A DNA stretch of 39,254 nucleotides. Source: Paracoccaceae bacterium (GTDB lineage: Bacteria > Pseudomonadota > Alphaproteobacteria > Rhodobacterales > Rhodobacteraceae). Location: contig JAAEUI010000614.1 in assembly GCA_024227475.1 (NCBI GenBank), forward strand, positions 1 to 39,254, given 5' to 3'. Position numbers and translations under genes: made by a program. The notes beneath the pieces were generated by a model, which was not told the origin of the DNA, did not search any database, and saw nothing but the letters and a program-made list of their open reading frames with translations. Shown here one piece after another: positions 17,819 through 26,665 of the stretch; the first letter of the stretch is position 1, and every line of letters starts with the position of its first letter.

Positions 17819-18646
17819 CTACATAATCAAGCCACCAGAAGCCAACAGGACCTGCCCACTGATGTAATTCGCTTCCGGTGAACACATAAGATAAACGGCA
17901 CCTGCAGCTTCCTCAGGTGTGCCGCCACGACCCAACGGGATCATCTGGTTCATGGCTTTCAGCATGTCGGGATGAACCCCCATGCTGATCGTCCGGTTGC
18001 CAACCTGAGCCTCGGATTCGCCTTCACCCAAGGGTGCCGTCATGCGAGTTTTGATGTAGCCGAACGCGACGCAATTGACGTTAACGTTGTAGCGTCCCCA
18101 TTCCTTGGCCAATGTGCGGGTCATACCCACCAGTGCGGACTTGCCAGCGGCATACCCCATCTGCCCGGCGTTGCCGTAAAGCCCGGCTATGGATGAGATA
18201 TTCACGACCTTGCGATAGACGTCTTGCCCGGCTGCTTTTTCAGCCTTGGCGGCTGGGCGGATGAAATCAGATGCCGCGCGCAAAATGCGAAACGGAGCCA
18301 CGGTGTGGATGTCCAGCATCGCCTCGAACTGTTCGTCGGTCATTTTCTGGATAACTGTATCCCAGGTATACCCGGCGTTGTTGACGATGATATCGACGCC
18401 GTCAAAACTGCTGACAGCCGTATCAACGAAACGGTTGCCGAAATCCTTGGCGGTGACGTCGCCTACACAAGCGACCGCTTTTGATCCCAGCATTTCGATT
18501 GCACTGACGGTTTCTGCGGCAACGGTTTCGTCCAGGTCGTTGACCACAACATTTGCACCCTCACTTGCCAGTTTCAGCGCAATCGCCTGCCCAATACCGC
18601 GCCCTGACCCGCTGACCAGCGCTACTTTTCCTTCAAGTTTTTTCAT
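17819..18646 (-). CDS. Short-chain dehydrogenase/reductase (3-hydroxyacyl-CoA or similar)
   Basis: A 275-residue classical [17 protein letters not shown] cofactor motif (residues 12-25), [30 protein letters not shown] with the catalytic Ser/Tyr/Lys set, and the C-terminal [13 protein letters not shown] typical of FabG/hydroxyacyl-CoA dehydrogenases. A longer loop before the active-site strand ([18 protein letters not shown]) is shared with hydroxyacyl-CoA-type SDRs. Its ATG overlaps the CoA-transferase stop as ATGA. With the MaoC hydratases and the thiolase of this operon it could complete a beta-oxidation turn. Confidence 0.87.
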   Translation of the reverse strand: MKKLEGKVALVSGSGRGIGQAIALKLASEGANVVVNDLDETVAAETVSAIEMLGSKAVACVGDVTAKDFGNRFVDTAVSSFDGVDIIVNNAGYTWDTVIQKMTDEQFEAMLDIHTVAPFRILRAASDFIRPAAKAEKAAGQDVYRKVVNISSIAGLYGNAGQMGYAAGKSALVGMTRTLAKEWGRYNVNVNCVAFGYIKTRMTAPLGEGESEAQVGNRTISMGVHPDMLKAMNQMIPLGRGGTPEEAAGAVYLMCSPEANYISGQVLLASGGLIM

Positions 18647-19860
18647 TGTCCGTTCTCCGACTGTTGTTCTGTGTTTGGTATGACGCCATCTACCGCCAGC
18701 TCTGCTATCTCTGTTGGCGAATACCCACCTTCAGTCAGTATTTGGCTGGTGTGTTGAGAATACTTGGGAGGAAAACTCAGCTCATTTGCAGGCGCATCGC
18801 CCACGGCCAGTGGCTGCATTCGCAACGGTTTGCCATCCGGCATTGTGGTGTGGGTTAATTTTGAGGCAATCGCCTCCATCCCAGCCACCTGCGCGATGGT
18901 TTGAATGGGGGCATGCGGGATGGTTGCAGCGCGAAAATCGGTCGCAATTTCAACGGCGCTAGCCAGTTTTGTGATTGCAGCAATATCGCGGTGAATGGCG
19001 TCGCGTTCCTTGTGGCGGCCTTCGTTTGTCAGCCGCCTCTCGTTGGCAATCGGGGCAAAACGGGGCAGTTCGCTCAAGCGTCGCCATTGAACATCAGACC
19101 CTATGGCCATAAAAATAAACCCATCCGCCGTTGGATAAGCGTTGGTCGGGATGAATTTTCGGTGTTCATTGCCGCAGCGGGTAATCTCCGAATAATCGCA
19201 ATCAAAATCCAGAAGCGGCAATGTGGTGATCAGCCAACTGGTGGCCGCCTGTAACATGGAAACGTGAACCTCGGCCCCCTTACCGGTTTCCGCCTTTTCC
19301 AACAGCGCCTGAAAGACGGCTGCATAAACCTCATCCCCGGCTTTAAGGTCAATGATCGGCACACCGGCCAGGGTTGGATCACCGTCGGCCTCTCCGGTCA
19401 GTTCCATGTAACCGGCCATTGCCTGAATTGCCGGGTCGTAACCCGGAACACCGGGATACTCTGCACCCATTGCGGAAATCGCTGCCCAGATCAGATCGGG
19501 CTTGCGAGCAGACATGGTGGCGTAATCGACCCCAAGCGAGACGTGGCGCGAAGGCATTGTGTTGCAACAGAAAACCTCGACATCCAGCTCATCAATCAGG
19601 CGGTACAGAACCTCCTGGCCCTTTGGCGATTTGAGATTCAGCGCAATCGCCTCTTTGCCGACATTTGGAGCCACGAAATAACTACGGCGGTCATCATCGG
19701 CCACGACCGAGCCGATATAGCGGTTGGGATCCCCTGGCAGGCCGCGCCCGGTCGGGGTTGCCTCAATGCGGATCACCCGCCAGCCCAGTTGCGCGAAACG
19801 CAGCGTCGCGTAGGGCATTGAAAGCGCCTGTTCCAACGATATGACCGTTCGCCGCTTCAT
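18643..19860 (-). CDS. Class III (CaiB/BaiF) CoA-transferase
   Basis: A 405-residue class III CoA-transferase. The N-terminal strand and [18 protein letters not shown] are followed by [12 protein letters not shown]. The aspartate expected to form the acyl-anhydride intermediate aligns at Asp171 in [10 protein letters not shown], 21 residues before the TGKG turn, as in formyl-CoA transferase. I chose ATG 19860 because it lies one base after the TGA of the molybdenum subunit gene; the longer frame from 19899 would overlap that gene. It would move CoA from a donor thioester to a pathway acid without ATP use. The partner acids are unknown. Confidence 0.87.
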   Translation of the reverse strand: MKRRTVISLEQALSMPYATLRFAQLGWRVIRIEATPTGRGLPGDPNRYIGSVVADDDRRSYFVAPNVGKEAIALNLKSPKGQEVLYRLIDELDVEVFCCNTMPSRHVSLGVDYATMSARKPDLIWAAISAMGAEYPGVPGYDPAIQAMAGYMELTGEADGDPTLAGVPIIDLKAGDEVYAAVFQALLEKAETGKGAEVHVSMLQAATSWLITTLPLLDFDCDYSEITRCGNEHRKFIPTNAYPTADGFIFMAIGSDVQWRRLSELPRFAPIANERRLTNEGRHKERDAIHRDIAAITKLASAVEIATDFRAATIPHAPIQTIAQVAGMEAIASKLTHTTMPDGKPLRMQPLAVGDAPANELSFPPKYSQHTSQILTEGGYSPTEIAELAVDGVIPNTEQQSENGQ

Positions 19861-19861
19861 A

Positions 19862-22171
19862 TCAGAGCCGCCCGTTCTTTTCGGCAATGGCGCGGGCAAC
19901 TTTTTCCGGCGTCAGCGGAGGATGATCAATGCGAACACCTGTCGCGTTGTAAAGCGCATTGCCAATGGCAGGGGCAATGACGATTGTTGGCAGTTCTGCA
20001 ATACCCTTGGCACCGGCAGGGCCCTCAGCGTCGCCGGTTTCGATAAAGGTAAGGTCAAATTCGGGCATCTCGGGTGCTGTCATCACATGATAATCCCGAA
20101 AGCTCGGGTTCAGCACCTTGCCTTCAACGATTTTCAACTCTTCGCTCAGGGCATAGCCCAGCCCCATGGCAATTCCGCCTTCAATCTGGCCCTCAAGACC
20201 GACGGGATTGATGACCCGGCCCACGTCCTGCGCCGACCAGATTTTCTCAACCGTGATCGCACCCAGCTTGGTATCAACGACAATTTCAGCCACATGGGCC
20301 GCGTGCGAGTAGGCAGCCGACATATCGCCCATGTGGTCCTTGTCTTCAGGCTCACTTGGCGGCTCATAGTAATCTGTTGCCATCACCAGTTCGGCGTCTT
20401 CCCCCGCGAAATGCATCTGGCGCAGTATTTTGTCCAGCGGCATGAGCGCAAGGCCGCTTTCGGCCTGCACCACATATCCCTGCCGCAGATCAAGCATCTC
20501 GTGGGTCATGTTGGTGTGCGAAGCCGCCGCTTTCAAAATCTGCTCTCGTGCCTTGCGGGCCACCCGGATTGCCGAATTACCGGCGATATATGTCGTGCGA
20601 CTGGCGTGAACGCCCACATCCCACGGGCGCAGGGCACTGTCATTGTTGATGATGGTGACGTCTCGCATCGGCACGCCCAGTTCCTCGCTCACCAGCTGAG
20701 CCAGAACCGTGTCGAGCCCCTGCCCGATCTCAGACCCGCCGGTGATGATGGTCACCCGCGCATAGTCATCCATCTTCAGCATGGTGCCACAGCCATCGGA
20801 CTTGTGGATTTTCGCACCCCCCGCGTTGTGCAACGAGGTGGCGATGCCGATGCCGCGCCGGAAACGTTCCGAGCTGTCCCAGCCTTTGTTGTTTTCGTGC
20901 CATTTGTTCAGGAAATCAGACCTTTCGGCGGCCTGCTTGATGCAACCCGTCAGGTCGATACAGCCAAGGTTGGACCCTTGCGGCGTGATCTCATTCGGCG
21001 GATTTGCGTTCTTCAGACGAAAGGCGACCGGATCCATCCCAATGGTTTCGGCCATCTTGTCCATGTGGGTTTCCAGCGCCCAGGTCGCCTGCACGTTGCC
21101 GTAGCCGCGGAACGATCCGGCGAACGGGTTATTGGTGTAAACCGCCCGTGCCCGGTATTTCACATTCGGTACCGTGTAATGCGAAGTCATCGTACGCATG
21201 GTCACGTAAGGCGTCGTTGCCCCCCACGACGTATAGCCGCCATTATTCAGCAAGGAATCGCAATCGCGGAAGGTCAGCGTGCCATCCTTTTTCATCCCCG
21301 CACGGATTTTGAATTCCACCGGCTGGCGGGTGGGTGAGGCGATAAATTCCTCTTCGCGCGAATAGATCAGTTTCACCGGGCGGCGGGTCTTTTTGGCCAG
21401 AAATACGCAGATCGGCTCGTAAGGGTAAACGTCGAGCTTTGAGCCAAATGCCCCGCCAACCGGCGGCTGGATAATGCGGACATCACCGGGGTGCACCCCA
21501 AGCGACGGGGCAATATCCATTTTGACGTTAAAGGGGTACTGGGTTTGCGTATAGATGGTTACGCGCCCGTCAGTGTCGTAATCGGCAAGGGTACAGCTGA
21601 CACCCATATTGCAATGGGCGACATAGTGGACGTTGTACTCCCCTTCGACGATGTAGTCAGATGCGGCCTCGCCCGCCGCCATATCGCCGTGTTCAAAATT
21701 CTGTTCCATGGCGATGTTGTCGGGGCAGTCCTCGTGAATGATCGGCGCACCTGCCGCCAATGCCTCGGTACAGTCAAAAACCGTCGGCAGGTCATCGTAT
21801 TCCACCTTGATCAGGCGGATTGCCTCATCGCAAATCTCTTCACTGTCCGCCGCCACGGCGGCAATCTCATCGCGGATACAGCGCACGGTATCGGTTTTGA
21901 GTGGTGGATTGTCACGCAAAACACCGATTTTGCCACCGGGGGTATCCTTGGCGGTGATGACCGCTGCCACACCCGGCAGGGCCTCGGCTGCTGACGCGTC
22001 AATCGACACGATGTGGGCATGCACCCGGTCGGTTCGCAGGATTTTCCCGAAAAGCATCCGCGGCAAAACCATGTCGTTGATATAGCGGGTGCGGGCAACC
22101 GCCTTGTCCGGTGCGTCCAGTTTGGTAACACGTTTGCCGATAAGGCTTTGTTTTTCTATGATCTTATCCAT
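19862..22171 (-). CDS. Molybdenum hydroxylase large subunit (xanthine dehydrogenase family, molybdopterin-binding)
   Basis: A 769-residue large subunit of the xanthine dehydrogenase family. It has the N-terminal a/b hammerhead domain (ARTRYINDM to VEYDDLP, about residues 26-130), then cofactor-binding motifs [18 protein letters not shown] and [11 protein letters not shown], and the terminal [10 protein letters not shown] whose glutamate is the conserved catalytic base. I chose ATG 22171 because GGAG lies 8 bases upstream; a GTG at 22180 overlaps the preceding stop. These enzymes hydroxylate heteroaromatic rings or aldehydes using water, or reduce hydroxybenzoyl-CoA. The substrate is unknown, but every neighbour handles CoA thioesters, so an acyl-CoA or the free acid is likely. 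Confidence 0.9.
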   Translation of the reverse strand: MDKIIEKQSLIGKRVTKLDAPDKAVARTRYINDMVLPRMLFGKILRTDRVHAHIVSIDASAAEALPGVAAVITAKDTPGGKIGVLRDNPPLKTDTVRCIRDEIAAVAADSEEICDEAIRLIKVEYDDLPTVFDCTEALAAGAPIIHEDCPDNIAMEQNFEHGDMAAGEAASDYIVEGEYNVHYVAHCNMGVSCTLADYDTDGRVTIYTQTQYPFNVKMDIAPSLGVHPGDVRIIQPPVGGAFGSKLDVYPYEPICVFLAKKTRRPVKLIYSREEEFIASPTRQPVEFKIRAGMKKDGTLTFRDCDSLLNNGGYTSWGATTPYVTMRTMTSHYTVPNVKYRARAVYTNNPFAGSFRGYGNVQATWALETHMDKMAETIGMDPVAFRLKNANPPNEITPQGSNLGCIDLTGCIKQAAERSDFLNKWHENNKGWDSSERFRRGIGIATSLHNAGGAKIHKSDGCGTMLKMDDYARVTIITGGSEIGQGLDTVLAQLVSEELGVPMRDVTIINNDSALRPWDVGVHASRTTYIAGNSAIRVARKAREQILKAAASHTNMTHEMLDLRQGYVVQAESGLALMPLDKILRQMHFAGEDAELVMATDYYEPPSEPEDKDHMGDMSAAYSHAAHVAEIVVDTKLGAITVEKIWSAQDVGRVINPVGLEGQIEGGIAMGLGYALSEELKIVEGKVLNPSFRDYHVMTAPEMPEFDLTFIETGDAEGPAGAKGIAELPTIVIAPAIGNALYNATGVRIDHPPLTPEKVARAIAEKNGRL

Positions 22172-22176
22172 ACCGA

Positions 22177-22653
22177 TCACTCCGCCGCAACAGCGCTGGC
22201 AGCAGCCACAGCACTGATGATTTTCTTGTATCCTGTGCAGCGGCAGACATTTCCCTCAAGGCCACGCTCGATTTCCTCAGGCGTCATTCTGGGGTTTTTG
22301 CTAAGCAAATATTTCGTCTGCATGATCATGCCGGGCGTACAAAACCCGCATTGAATCGCACCTTCATCGATAAAGGCCTGTTGAACCGGATCAATGCCGT
22401 CTTCTGACCAAAGACCTTCAACCGTCAGCACCTCGCGCCCATCAAGATCAACCGCAGGCAACAGGCACGAGTTTCGCGAACGACCATCAACAATGATGGT
22501 GCAGGCCCCGCATTCGCCTTCACCGCAAGCCAGTTTGGTTCCGCCAAGCTCAAACGCACCACGCAACAGTTCCAGCGCTGACGCTGTGACCTGAGCGTCT
22601 GCCTGCACAGGTTTTCCGTTAAGGGTGAAGATGATTTTCTGAGTTAACGACAT
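22177..22653 (-). CDS. Molybdenum hydroxylase [2Fe-2S] small subunit
   Basis: A 158-residue ferredoxin-type subunit with the two iron-sulfur motifs of the family: the plant-type CGEGECGACTI (about residues 43-53) and the second cluster CGFCTPGM with CRCTGY near the C-terminus. It passes electrons from the molybdenum centre to the FAD subunit. ATG 22653 (MSLTQKIIF) overlaps the FAD gene stop by 10 bases. An in-frame start at 22704 exists but would add 17 residues that lie within the FAD gene and look unlike this family. Confidence 0.92.
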   Translation of the reverse strand: MSLTQKIIFTLNGKPVQADAQVTASALELLRGAFELGGTKLACGEGECGACTIIVDGRSRNSCLLPAVDLDGREVLTVEGLWSEDGIDPVQQAFIDEGAIQCGFCTPGMIMQTKYLLSKNPRMTPEEIERGLEGNVCRCTGYKKIISAVAAASAVAAE

Positions 22654-23513
22654 GCAATTAACTCCGCTTCCAGAAAAGTTCGGGCCATCTGTGTTCGGTA
22701 CCATTTTGAGGCGCGGAAATCGTCAATCGGCGCGATTTCCGTGGCCATCAGGTCAAGCGCGCTTGCGATCAGATCGTCGCTGATCGTCTTGCCATCTATC
22801 ATAGCCTCGGTTTTTTCACAGCAAATGGGTGTGGGACCGACTGCGCCAAAAACAAGGCGTGGGTTGCTGAGTTTTCCGCCTTCAAGCAGTCCGGTCAGAC
22901 ACATGGCCACCATTGAGATTTCTAGGGCCGGACGGGGCCCGGATTTACAGAAAACGCCGTGGAAATTGCCGGGAGGAGTTTCAAACTCGATCGCCGTGAT
23001 CAGCTCATCAGCGGTCATTTGGGTATTGCCAGGCCCTTTGAAAAACCCCGAAAGCGGCAGAAATCGCGTTTCGCGTTTTGAACGAAGCTCCACAGACGTG
23101 CCCAATCCGATCAGCGGTAAAACCGCGTCAGCAGCAGGCGAGGCATTGGCGATGTTACCGCCAATCGTGGCTGCGTTGCGAATTTGCGGCGCGGCAAAAC
23201 GGTTAGCCATCTGGGGCAGCAATGGCACCTTTTCGTTCAACAGCGGGCTTTCCAGAATCTCCGATATTGTGGTCAGCGCGCCAATGCGGATTTTGCCAGC
23301 GACTTCTGCAATGCCGCAAAGTTCTGAAACACGCGAGATATTGACCAGCCGCTGGCGCAGACGGCCATTGCCGCTGTCCTTCTGCGCCCACAGGTCGGTG
23401 CCACCCGCAAGTGCGGTGCCCTGCCCGTCCGCCAATGCATCAATGGCCGCATCCACAGAGCTGGCGGCAACGTATTCGCCGATATCGGGCGGGCGTTTGT
23501 TTTGTGGCAACAT
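22644..23513 (-). CDS. Molybdenum hydroxylase FAD-binding medium subunit
   Basis: A 289-residue subunit with the FAD motifs AGGTDLWAQ (residues about 37-45) and ATIGGNIANASPAADA (about 115-130), plus the CO-dehydrogenase-type C-terminal domain. It lacks the extra [4Fe-4S] loop that distinguishes the beta subunit of 4-hydroxybenzoyl-CoA reductase, and its length agrees with that. So ordinary hydroxylation with NAD or quinone as acceptor is more likely than reductive dehydroxylation. It sits 11 bases after the mutase gene, and its 3' end overlaps the FeS gene. Confidence 0.9.
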   Translation of the reverse strand: MLPQNKRPPDIGEYVAASSVDAAIDALADGQGTALAGGTDLWAQKDSGNGRLRQRLVNISRVSELCGIAEVAGKIRIGALTTISEILESPLLNEKVPLLPQMANRFAAPQIRNAATIGGNIANASPAADAVLPLIGLGTSVELRSKRETRFLPLSGFFKGPGNTQMTADELITAIEFETPPGNFHGVFCKSGPRPALEISMVAMCLTGLLEGGKLSNPRLVFGAVGPTPICCEKTEAMIDGKTISDDLIASALDLMATEIAPIDDFRASKWYRTQMARTFLEAELIACR

Positions 23514-23524
23514 TTTGTCGTCCT

Positions 23525-25141
23525 TCAGAAAATGTTCGGCTCATCGTAGCGCCCGAACACCGATGTAAAAACCCGGTTCATTTCGCCCACGGTCGCATAT
23601 GCTTTCACCGCTTCGATCAAAGCGGGCATCATGTTTTCGCTGCCCTCGGCGGCCACTTTCAACTGGGTCAGTACGGCCTCAACCTCGGCTGCATCTCGCC
23701 CTGATTTTACTGCCTTCAGCCGCTCGGTCTGCTTGACCGCATCCTCAACCTTGTAAGGATGCATTGCGACTTCGGGTTTTTCTTCTTCGATCTCATAGCA
23801 ATTGACGCCGACCTTGCGGAATTCACCACTTTCCAGCGCTTTTTGATGCTCGTAAGCGCCTTTTGAGACATGCGACTGGATCTTGCCCTCAGAAATCAGC
23901 TTTACGATGCCACCGCGCGCATCCACATCAGCCATAATACGGATGATCTCGGCCTCCATCTGGTTGGTCAGCGTTTCGACGTAGTAAGAACCGGCCAATG
24001 GGTCGACCGTGTCCGTCATCCCCATCTCTTCAATCATGATCTGCATAGTACGCAGACTGATCTGCTGGGCCTTTTCAGACGGGATTGTATAGGCCTCGTC
24101 ATAACAACAAAGCGCGATGGTCTGGGCACCGGACAGGGCAGATATCATCGCGTAGTAAGCGCCGCGCACAATGTTGTTTTCGGGCTGCTCAATCGTAAGG
24201 CCAGAACCACCACCACCCGCAATCATCCTGAGCCACATGGATTTCGGGTTCTTCGCACCATATTCATTCTTGAGGATTTTCGCCCATTGGCGACGACCAG
24301 CACGGAATTTGCAGATCTGCTCAAAAAACTGGCCGAAAATGTTGAAGTTGAACGACATCCGATAGGCGAATTCGTCAATGTCCATGCCGCGCTTCAGACC
24401 CTCGTCGAGATAGGCCTTGGCGATGCAAAACCCGTGCGCCATTTCCTCGGTCGGGGTCGCGCCACTTTCTCGGATGTGATAGCCACAAACCGAAACCGGG
24501 CTGTAAAGCGGCGTGTGTTTGGCGCAGTATTCGATGGTGTCCGCTACCAGTCGAACCGAGGGCTCAACCGGGTAAACCCATGTACCGCGACCGACAAATT
24601 CCTTGAGGATATCGTTCTGGCAGGTGCCGCGCAGTTTGCTAATGTCAAAGCCGCGTTTTTCCGCCATCACCAGATACATCGCAATCATGATCGCAGCGGT
24701 TCCGTTAATGGTCAGGCTGACGGTAATGTTCTGAATGTCGATGCCGTCAAAGGCAATCTCCATATCCTTAAGGGTATCGATGGCCATCCCCACCCGGCCA
24801 ACCTCGCCCTGGGCCATGTCATCATCGGAATCAAACCCGCACTGGGTTGGCAGGTCAAAGGCGACGTTCAGGCCGGTATTGCCGGTGCGGATCAGGTATT
24901 TGAACCGCTCATTGGTGTCTTCGGCATTGCCGAACCCGGTATACTGACGCATCGTCCAGGGCCGTTTGCGGTACATCTCACGGTGAATTCCACGGGTAAA
25001 CGGGAAGGCACCCGGGTCCCCAATACCATCACTGTCATCGGCCTGAGAAGCAACGACATCTTCTGGCCCGTAGAGCGGCTCAATCTCAATCCCGCTTTCA
25101 TTGAACCGCCGGTCTTCCATTGCTTTTTCAGGATTACTCAA
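23525..25141 (-). CDS. B12-dependent acyl-CoA mutase, catalytic (methylmalonyl-CoA mutase-like) subunit with altered active-site motifs
   Basis: A 538-residue TIM-barrel subunit without the B12 domain, which is encoded separately upstream. Start TTG 25141 has AAGGAG 7 bases before it and overlaps the B12-subunit stop by 8 bases; ATG 25120 is the alternative. Aligned by eye to methylmalonyl-CoA mutase, Tyr67 (RQYTGF), Arg185 (KEFVGRGT), His222 (GYHIRESG) and Arg261 match Tyr89, Arg207, His244 and Arg283, the set that binds a free carboxylate. But the HSQTSG loop is MIAGGGG (306-312), and the QSLHTNS strand reads QTIALCC (340-346). The glutamate of DEA (349) is kept. Hydroxyisobutyryl- and isobutyryl-CoA mutases lack the Tyr/Arg pair. 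A carbon-skeleton rearrangement of an unusual carboxy-acyl-CoA is inferred; the exact substrate is unknown. Confidence 0.85.
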   Translation of the reverse strand: MSNPEKAMEDRRFNESGIEIEPLYGPEDVVASQADDSDGIGDPGAFPFTRGIHREMYRKRPWTMRQYTGFGNAEDTNERFKYLIRTGNTGLNVAFDLPTQCGFDSDDDMAQGEVGRVGMAIDTLKDMEIAFDGIDIQNITVSLTINGTAAIMIAMYLVMAEKRGFDISKLRGTCQNDILKEFVGRGTWVYPVEPSVRLVADTIEYCAKHTPLYSPVSVCGYHIRESGATPTEEMAHGFCIAKAYLDEGLKRGMDIDEFAYRMSFNFNIFGQFFEQICKFRAGRRQWAKILKNEYGAKNPKSMWLRMIAGGGGSGLTIEQPENNIVRGAYYAMISALSGAQTIALCCYDEAYTIPSEKAQQISLRTMQIMIEEMGMTDTVDPLAGSYYVETLTNQMEAEIIRIMADVDARGGIVKLISEGKIQSHVSKGAYEHQKALESGEFRKVGVNCYEIEEEKPEVAMHPYKVEDAVKQTERLKAVKSGRDAAEVEAVLTQLKVAAEGSENMMPALIEAVKAYATVGEMNRVFTSVFGRYDEPNIF

Positions 25142-25535
25142 TGGTTTTCTCCTTGATAGCGGCAACGATTTCACTCAGCGAAGAAGAGGTATTGTAAATC
25201 GCGTCAACCCCAATGTCGCGCAACGTCTCATGGTCTTCAGCAGGGATGTTCCCCCCTGCAATCCATAACCTGTCGCTAAGCTGGTATTCTTCGATCAACA
25301 CCTTCAGGCGCGTACAAATCGGCAGGTGCGAGCCTGACAGGATCGACAATGCAATCACGTCAGCATTAAAATCCCGAGCGGCGTTGACGATATCCTCACC
25401 ACTTTGACGAAGACCGGTGTAACGCACATCAAACCCGGCATCGATCAGGGCGCGAGCAACAACCTTGGCACCGACGTCGTGTCCATCCAAACCCGGTTTT
25501 GCCAGCAGAACTCTGGTTTTGCGGGTCTCGTTCAT
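25134..25535 (-). CDS. Cobalamin (B12)-binding subunit of the acyl-CoA mutase
   Basis: A 133-residue stand-alone B12-binding domain. It has the base-off/His-on signature DGHDVG (Asp17, His19, Gly22), the SILSGSH loop and the AGGNIP loop that hold the nucleotide tail. It pairs with the catalytic subunit encoded immediately downstream, the split arrangement also found in isobutyryl- and 2-hydroxyisobutyryl-CoA mutases. ATG 25535 has AGGGAG 8 bases upstream; a GTG at 25541 overlaps the acyl-CoA dehydrogenase stop. No cobalamin riboswitch was seen in the operon leader. Confidence 0.92.
   Translation of the reverse strand: MNETRKTRVLLAKPGLDGHDVGAKVVARALIDAGFDVRYTGLRQSGEDIVNAARDFNADVIALSILSGSHLPICTRLKVLIEEYQLSDRLWIAGGNIPAEDHETLRDIGVDAIYNTSSSLSEIVAAIKEKTIE
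25149..25154 (-). promoter_or_regulatory. Ribosome-binding site supporting a TTG start of the mutase subunit
   Basis: AAGGAG ends 7 bases before TTG 25141, inside the last codons of the B12-subunit gene. No comparable site precedes ATG 25174 or ATG 25120, so it decides the start. Confidence 0.55.
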
Positions 25536-25537
25536 AT

Positions 25538-26662
25538 TCACAACTCCCTCGCGATGTTCAGTTTCAGGAGTTCGCTGGTACCGCCACCTATCAACGTAAA
25601 GCGAATGTCGCGCAGGTGGCGCTGCACTGAAAACTCCATAGCGTACCCATAAGAGGCCAGAACGCGGGCCGCCTTGTCACAAACATCCGCTGCCAATTCT
25701 GAGGCATTCAGCTTGGCCATGGCCGCTTCTTTGGCGTGGGGTCGGTTCTGGTCCTTCAACCACGCAGCATAGGCGACAAGATGGCTTGCGGCCTCCATAT
25801 CGGTCGCCATTTCCGCCAGTTTCAGCTGGATCGCCTGAAAGCGGTTGATCGGTTTGCCAAATTGCACCCGTTCGCCGGCGTAACGGATGGCCTCGGCCAG
25901 TGCCGCTTTGCCCCCACCCAGAGCCATCGCACCGGTGATAATGCGGATTTCGGCAAGCAGTTTGTGTAGGTGTGTCTCACCCTCGCCTTCACCGCTGAGA
26001 AGGTGGCTGTCAGGCACAAAGCAATCGTCAAAAGAAACCTCTGAGGTTGGCAGCGCCCAAACCCCCATCTTGTCTATTGAGCGGCCTATGTTCACACCGT
26101 CAAAATCCCGTTCCACCAGAAAAATGGTGATCTTCTGACCCTCGCCTGCCTTGGCGAAAACCGTGAAGAAATCCGCCAGCGGTGCCGCCGTTACCCACAT
26201 TTTCTGGCCGTTCAGATGATAGCCGCCGTCGACTTTTGTGGCACTGGTCGACATGGCCCCCAGATTGGAACCTGCATCAGGTTCGGTCATGCAGATCGCG
26301 CCGATTTTGTCGCCCATTAGAGCGGGTGCAAACAGGCGTTCCTTGATGTCCGCGTTGCCAAGCATTTGCAAAAACCGCGTTCCCATCAGTGACTGCATGG
26401 CTATGCAACCGGCCACCGACATAGAGCCGCGCGCGATCTCTTCCAGCGCCAGACAGAACGTCATCAGATCAACGCCCGAGCCGCCGTCCGCCTCAGGGTA
26501 ACGCATTCCGGCAAAGCCAAGGGCACACAGTTCGCGCACCAGTTCACGCGGGTATTCATGCGCTTCATCAAGCTGGGCGGCAACCGGGGCAATTCGTTCG
26601 TCGGAAAACCGCGCGAACGTGTCTTTTACTGCCTGTTGTTCCTCGCTTAGGGCAAAATCCAT
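25538..26662 (-). CDS. Acyl-CoA dehydrogenase with a non-standard catalytic-base position
   Basis: A 374-residue acyl-CoA dehydrogenase with the usual ICMTEPDAGSNLGAM (about residues 125-139), KMWVTAAPLADFF, and RVQFGKPINRFQAIQ segments. The C-terminal motif normally reading YEGTSE is LIGGGTSE, so the glutamate of short-chain and medium-chain enzymes is glycine. A group that includes isovaleryl-CoA dehydrogenase places the base elsewhere, in the LERL helix; here that helix reads AEIRII, with a glutamate one residue off. It probably oxidises a branched or unusual acyl-CoA. The gene lies 3 bases after hyuB and overlaps the B12-subunit region downstream. Confidence 0.87.
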   Translation of the reverse strand: MDFALSEEQQAVKDTFARFSDERIAPVAAQLDEAHEYPRELVRELCALGFAGMRYPEADGGSGVDLMTFCLALEEIARGSMSVAGCIAMQSLMGTRFLQMLGNADIKERLFAPALMGDKIGAICMTEPDAGSNLGAMSTSATKVDGGYHLNGQKMWVTAAPLADFFTVFAKAGEGQKITIFLVERDFDGVNIGRSIDKMGVWALPTSEVSFDDCFVPDSHLLSGEGEGETHLHKLLAEIRIITGAMALGGGKAALAEAIRYAGERVQFGKPINRFQAIQLKLAEMATDMEAASHLVAYAAWLKDQNRPHAKEAAMAKLNASELAADVCDKAARVLASYGYAMEFSVQRHLRDIRFTLIGGGTSELLKLNIAREL

Positions 26663-26665
26663 GTA

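Noticed and set aside
19841-21337. A 498-codon plus-strand open frame opposite the molybdenum subunit gene
   Set aside because: Rich in His, Arg and Cys with no recognisable domain, and exactly antisense to a clear xanthine dehydrogenase-family gene. Typical shadow frame of GC-rich DNA.
23870-25156. A 428-codon plus-strand open frame opposite the mutase gene
   Set aside because: Antisense shadow with no family resemblance and no ribosome site.
23525-25174. Assignment of the B12 enzyme as 2-hydroxyisobutyryl-CoA or isobutyryl-CoA mutase
   Set aside because: The split subunits suggest this, but the residues that discriminate substrate are Tyr and Arg as in methylmalonyl-CoA mutase, not Phe/Gln or Ile/Gln.
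22177-25541. Assignment of the molybdenum enzyme as 4-hydroxybenzoyl-CoA reductase
   Set aside because: The FAD subunit is too short to hold the additional [4Fe-4S] domain of that reductase.
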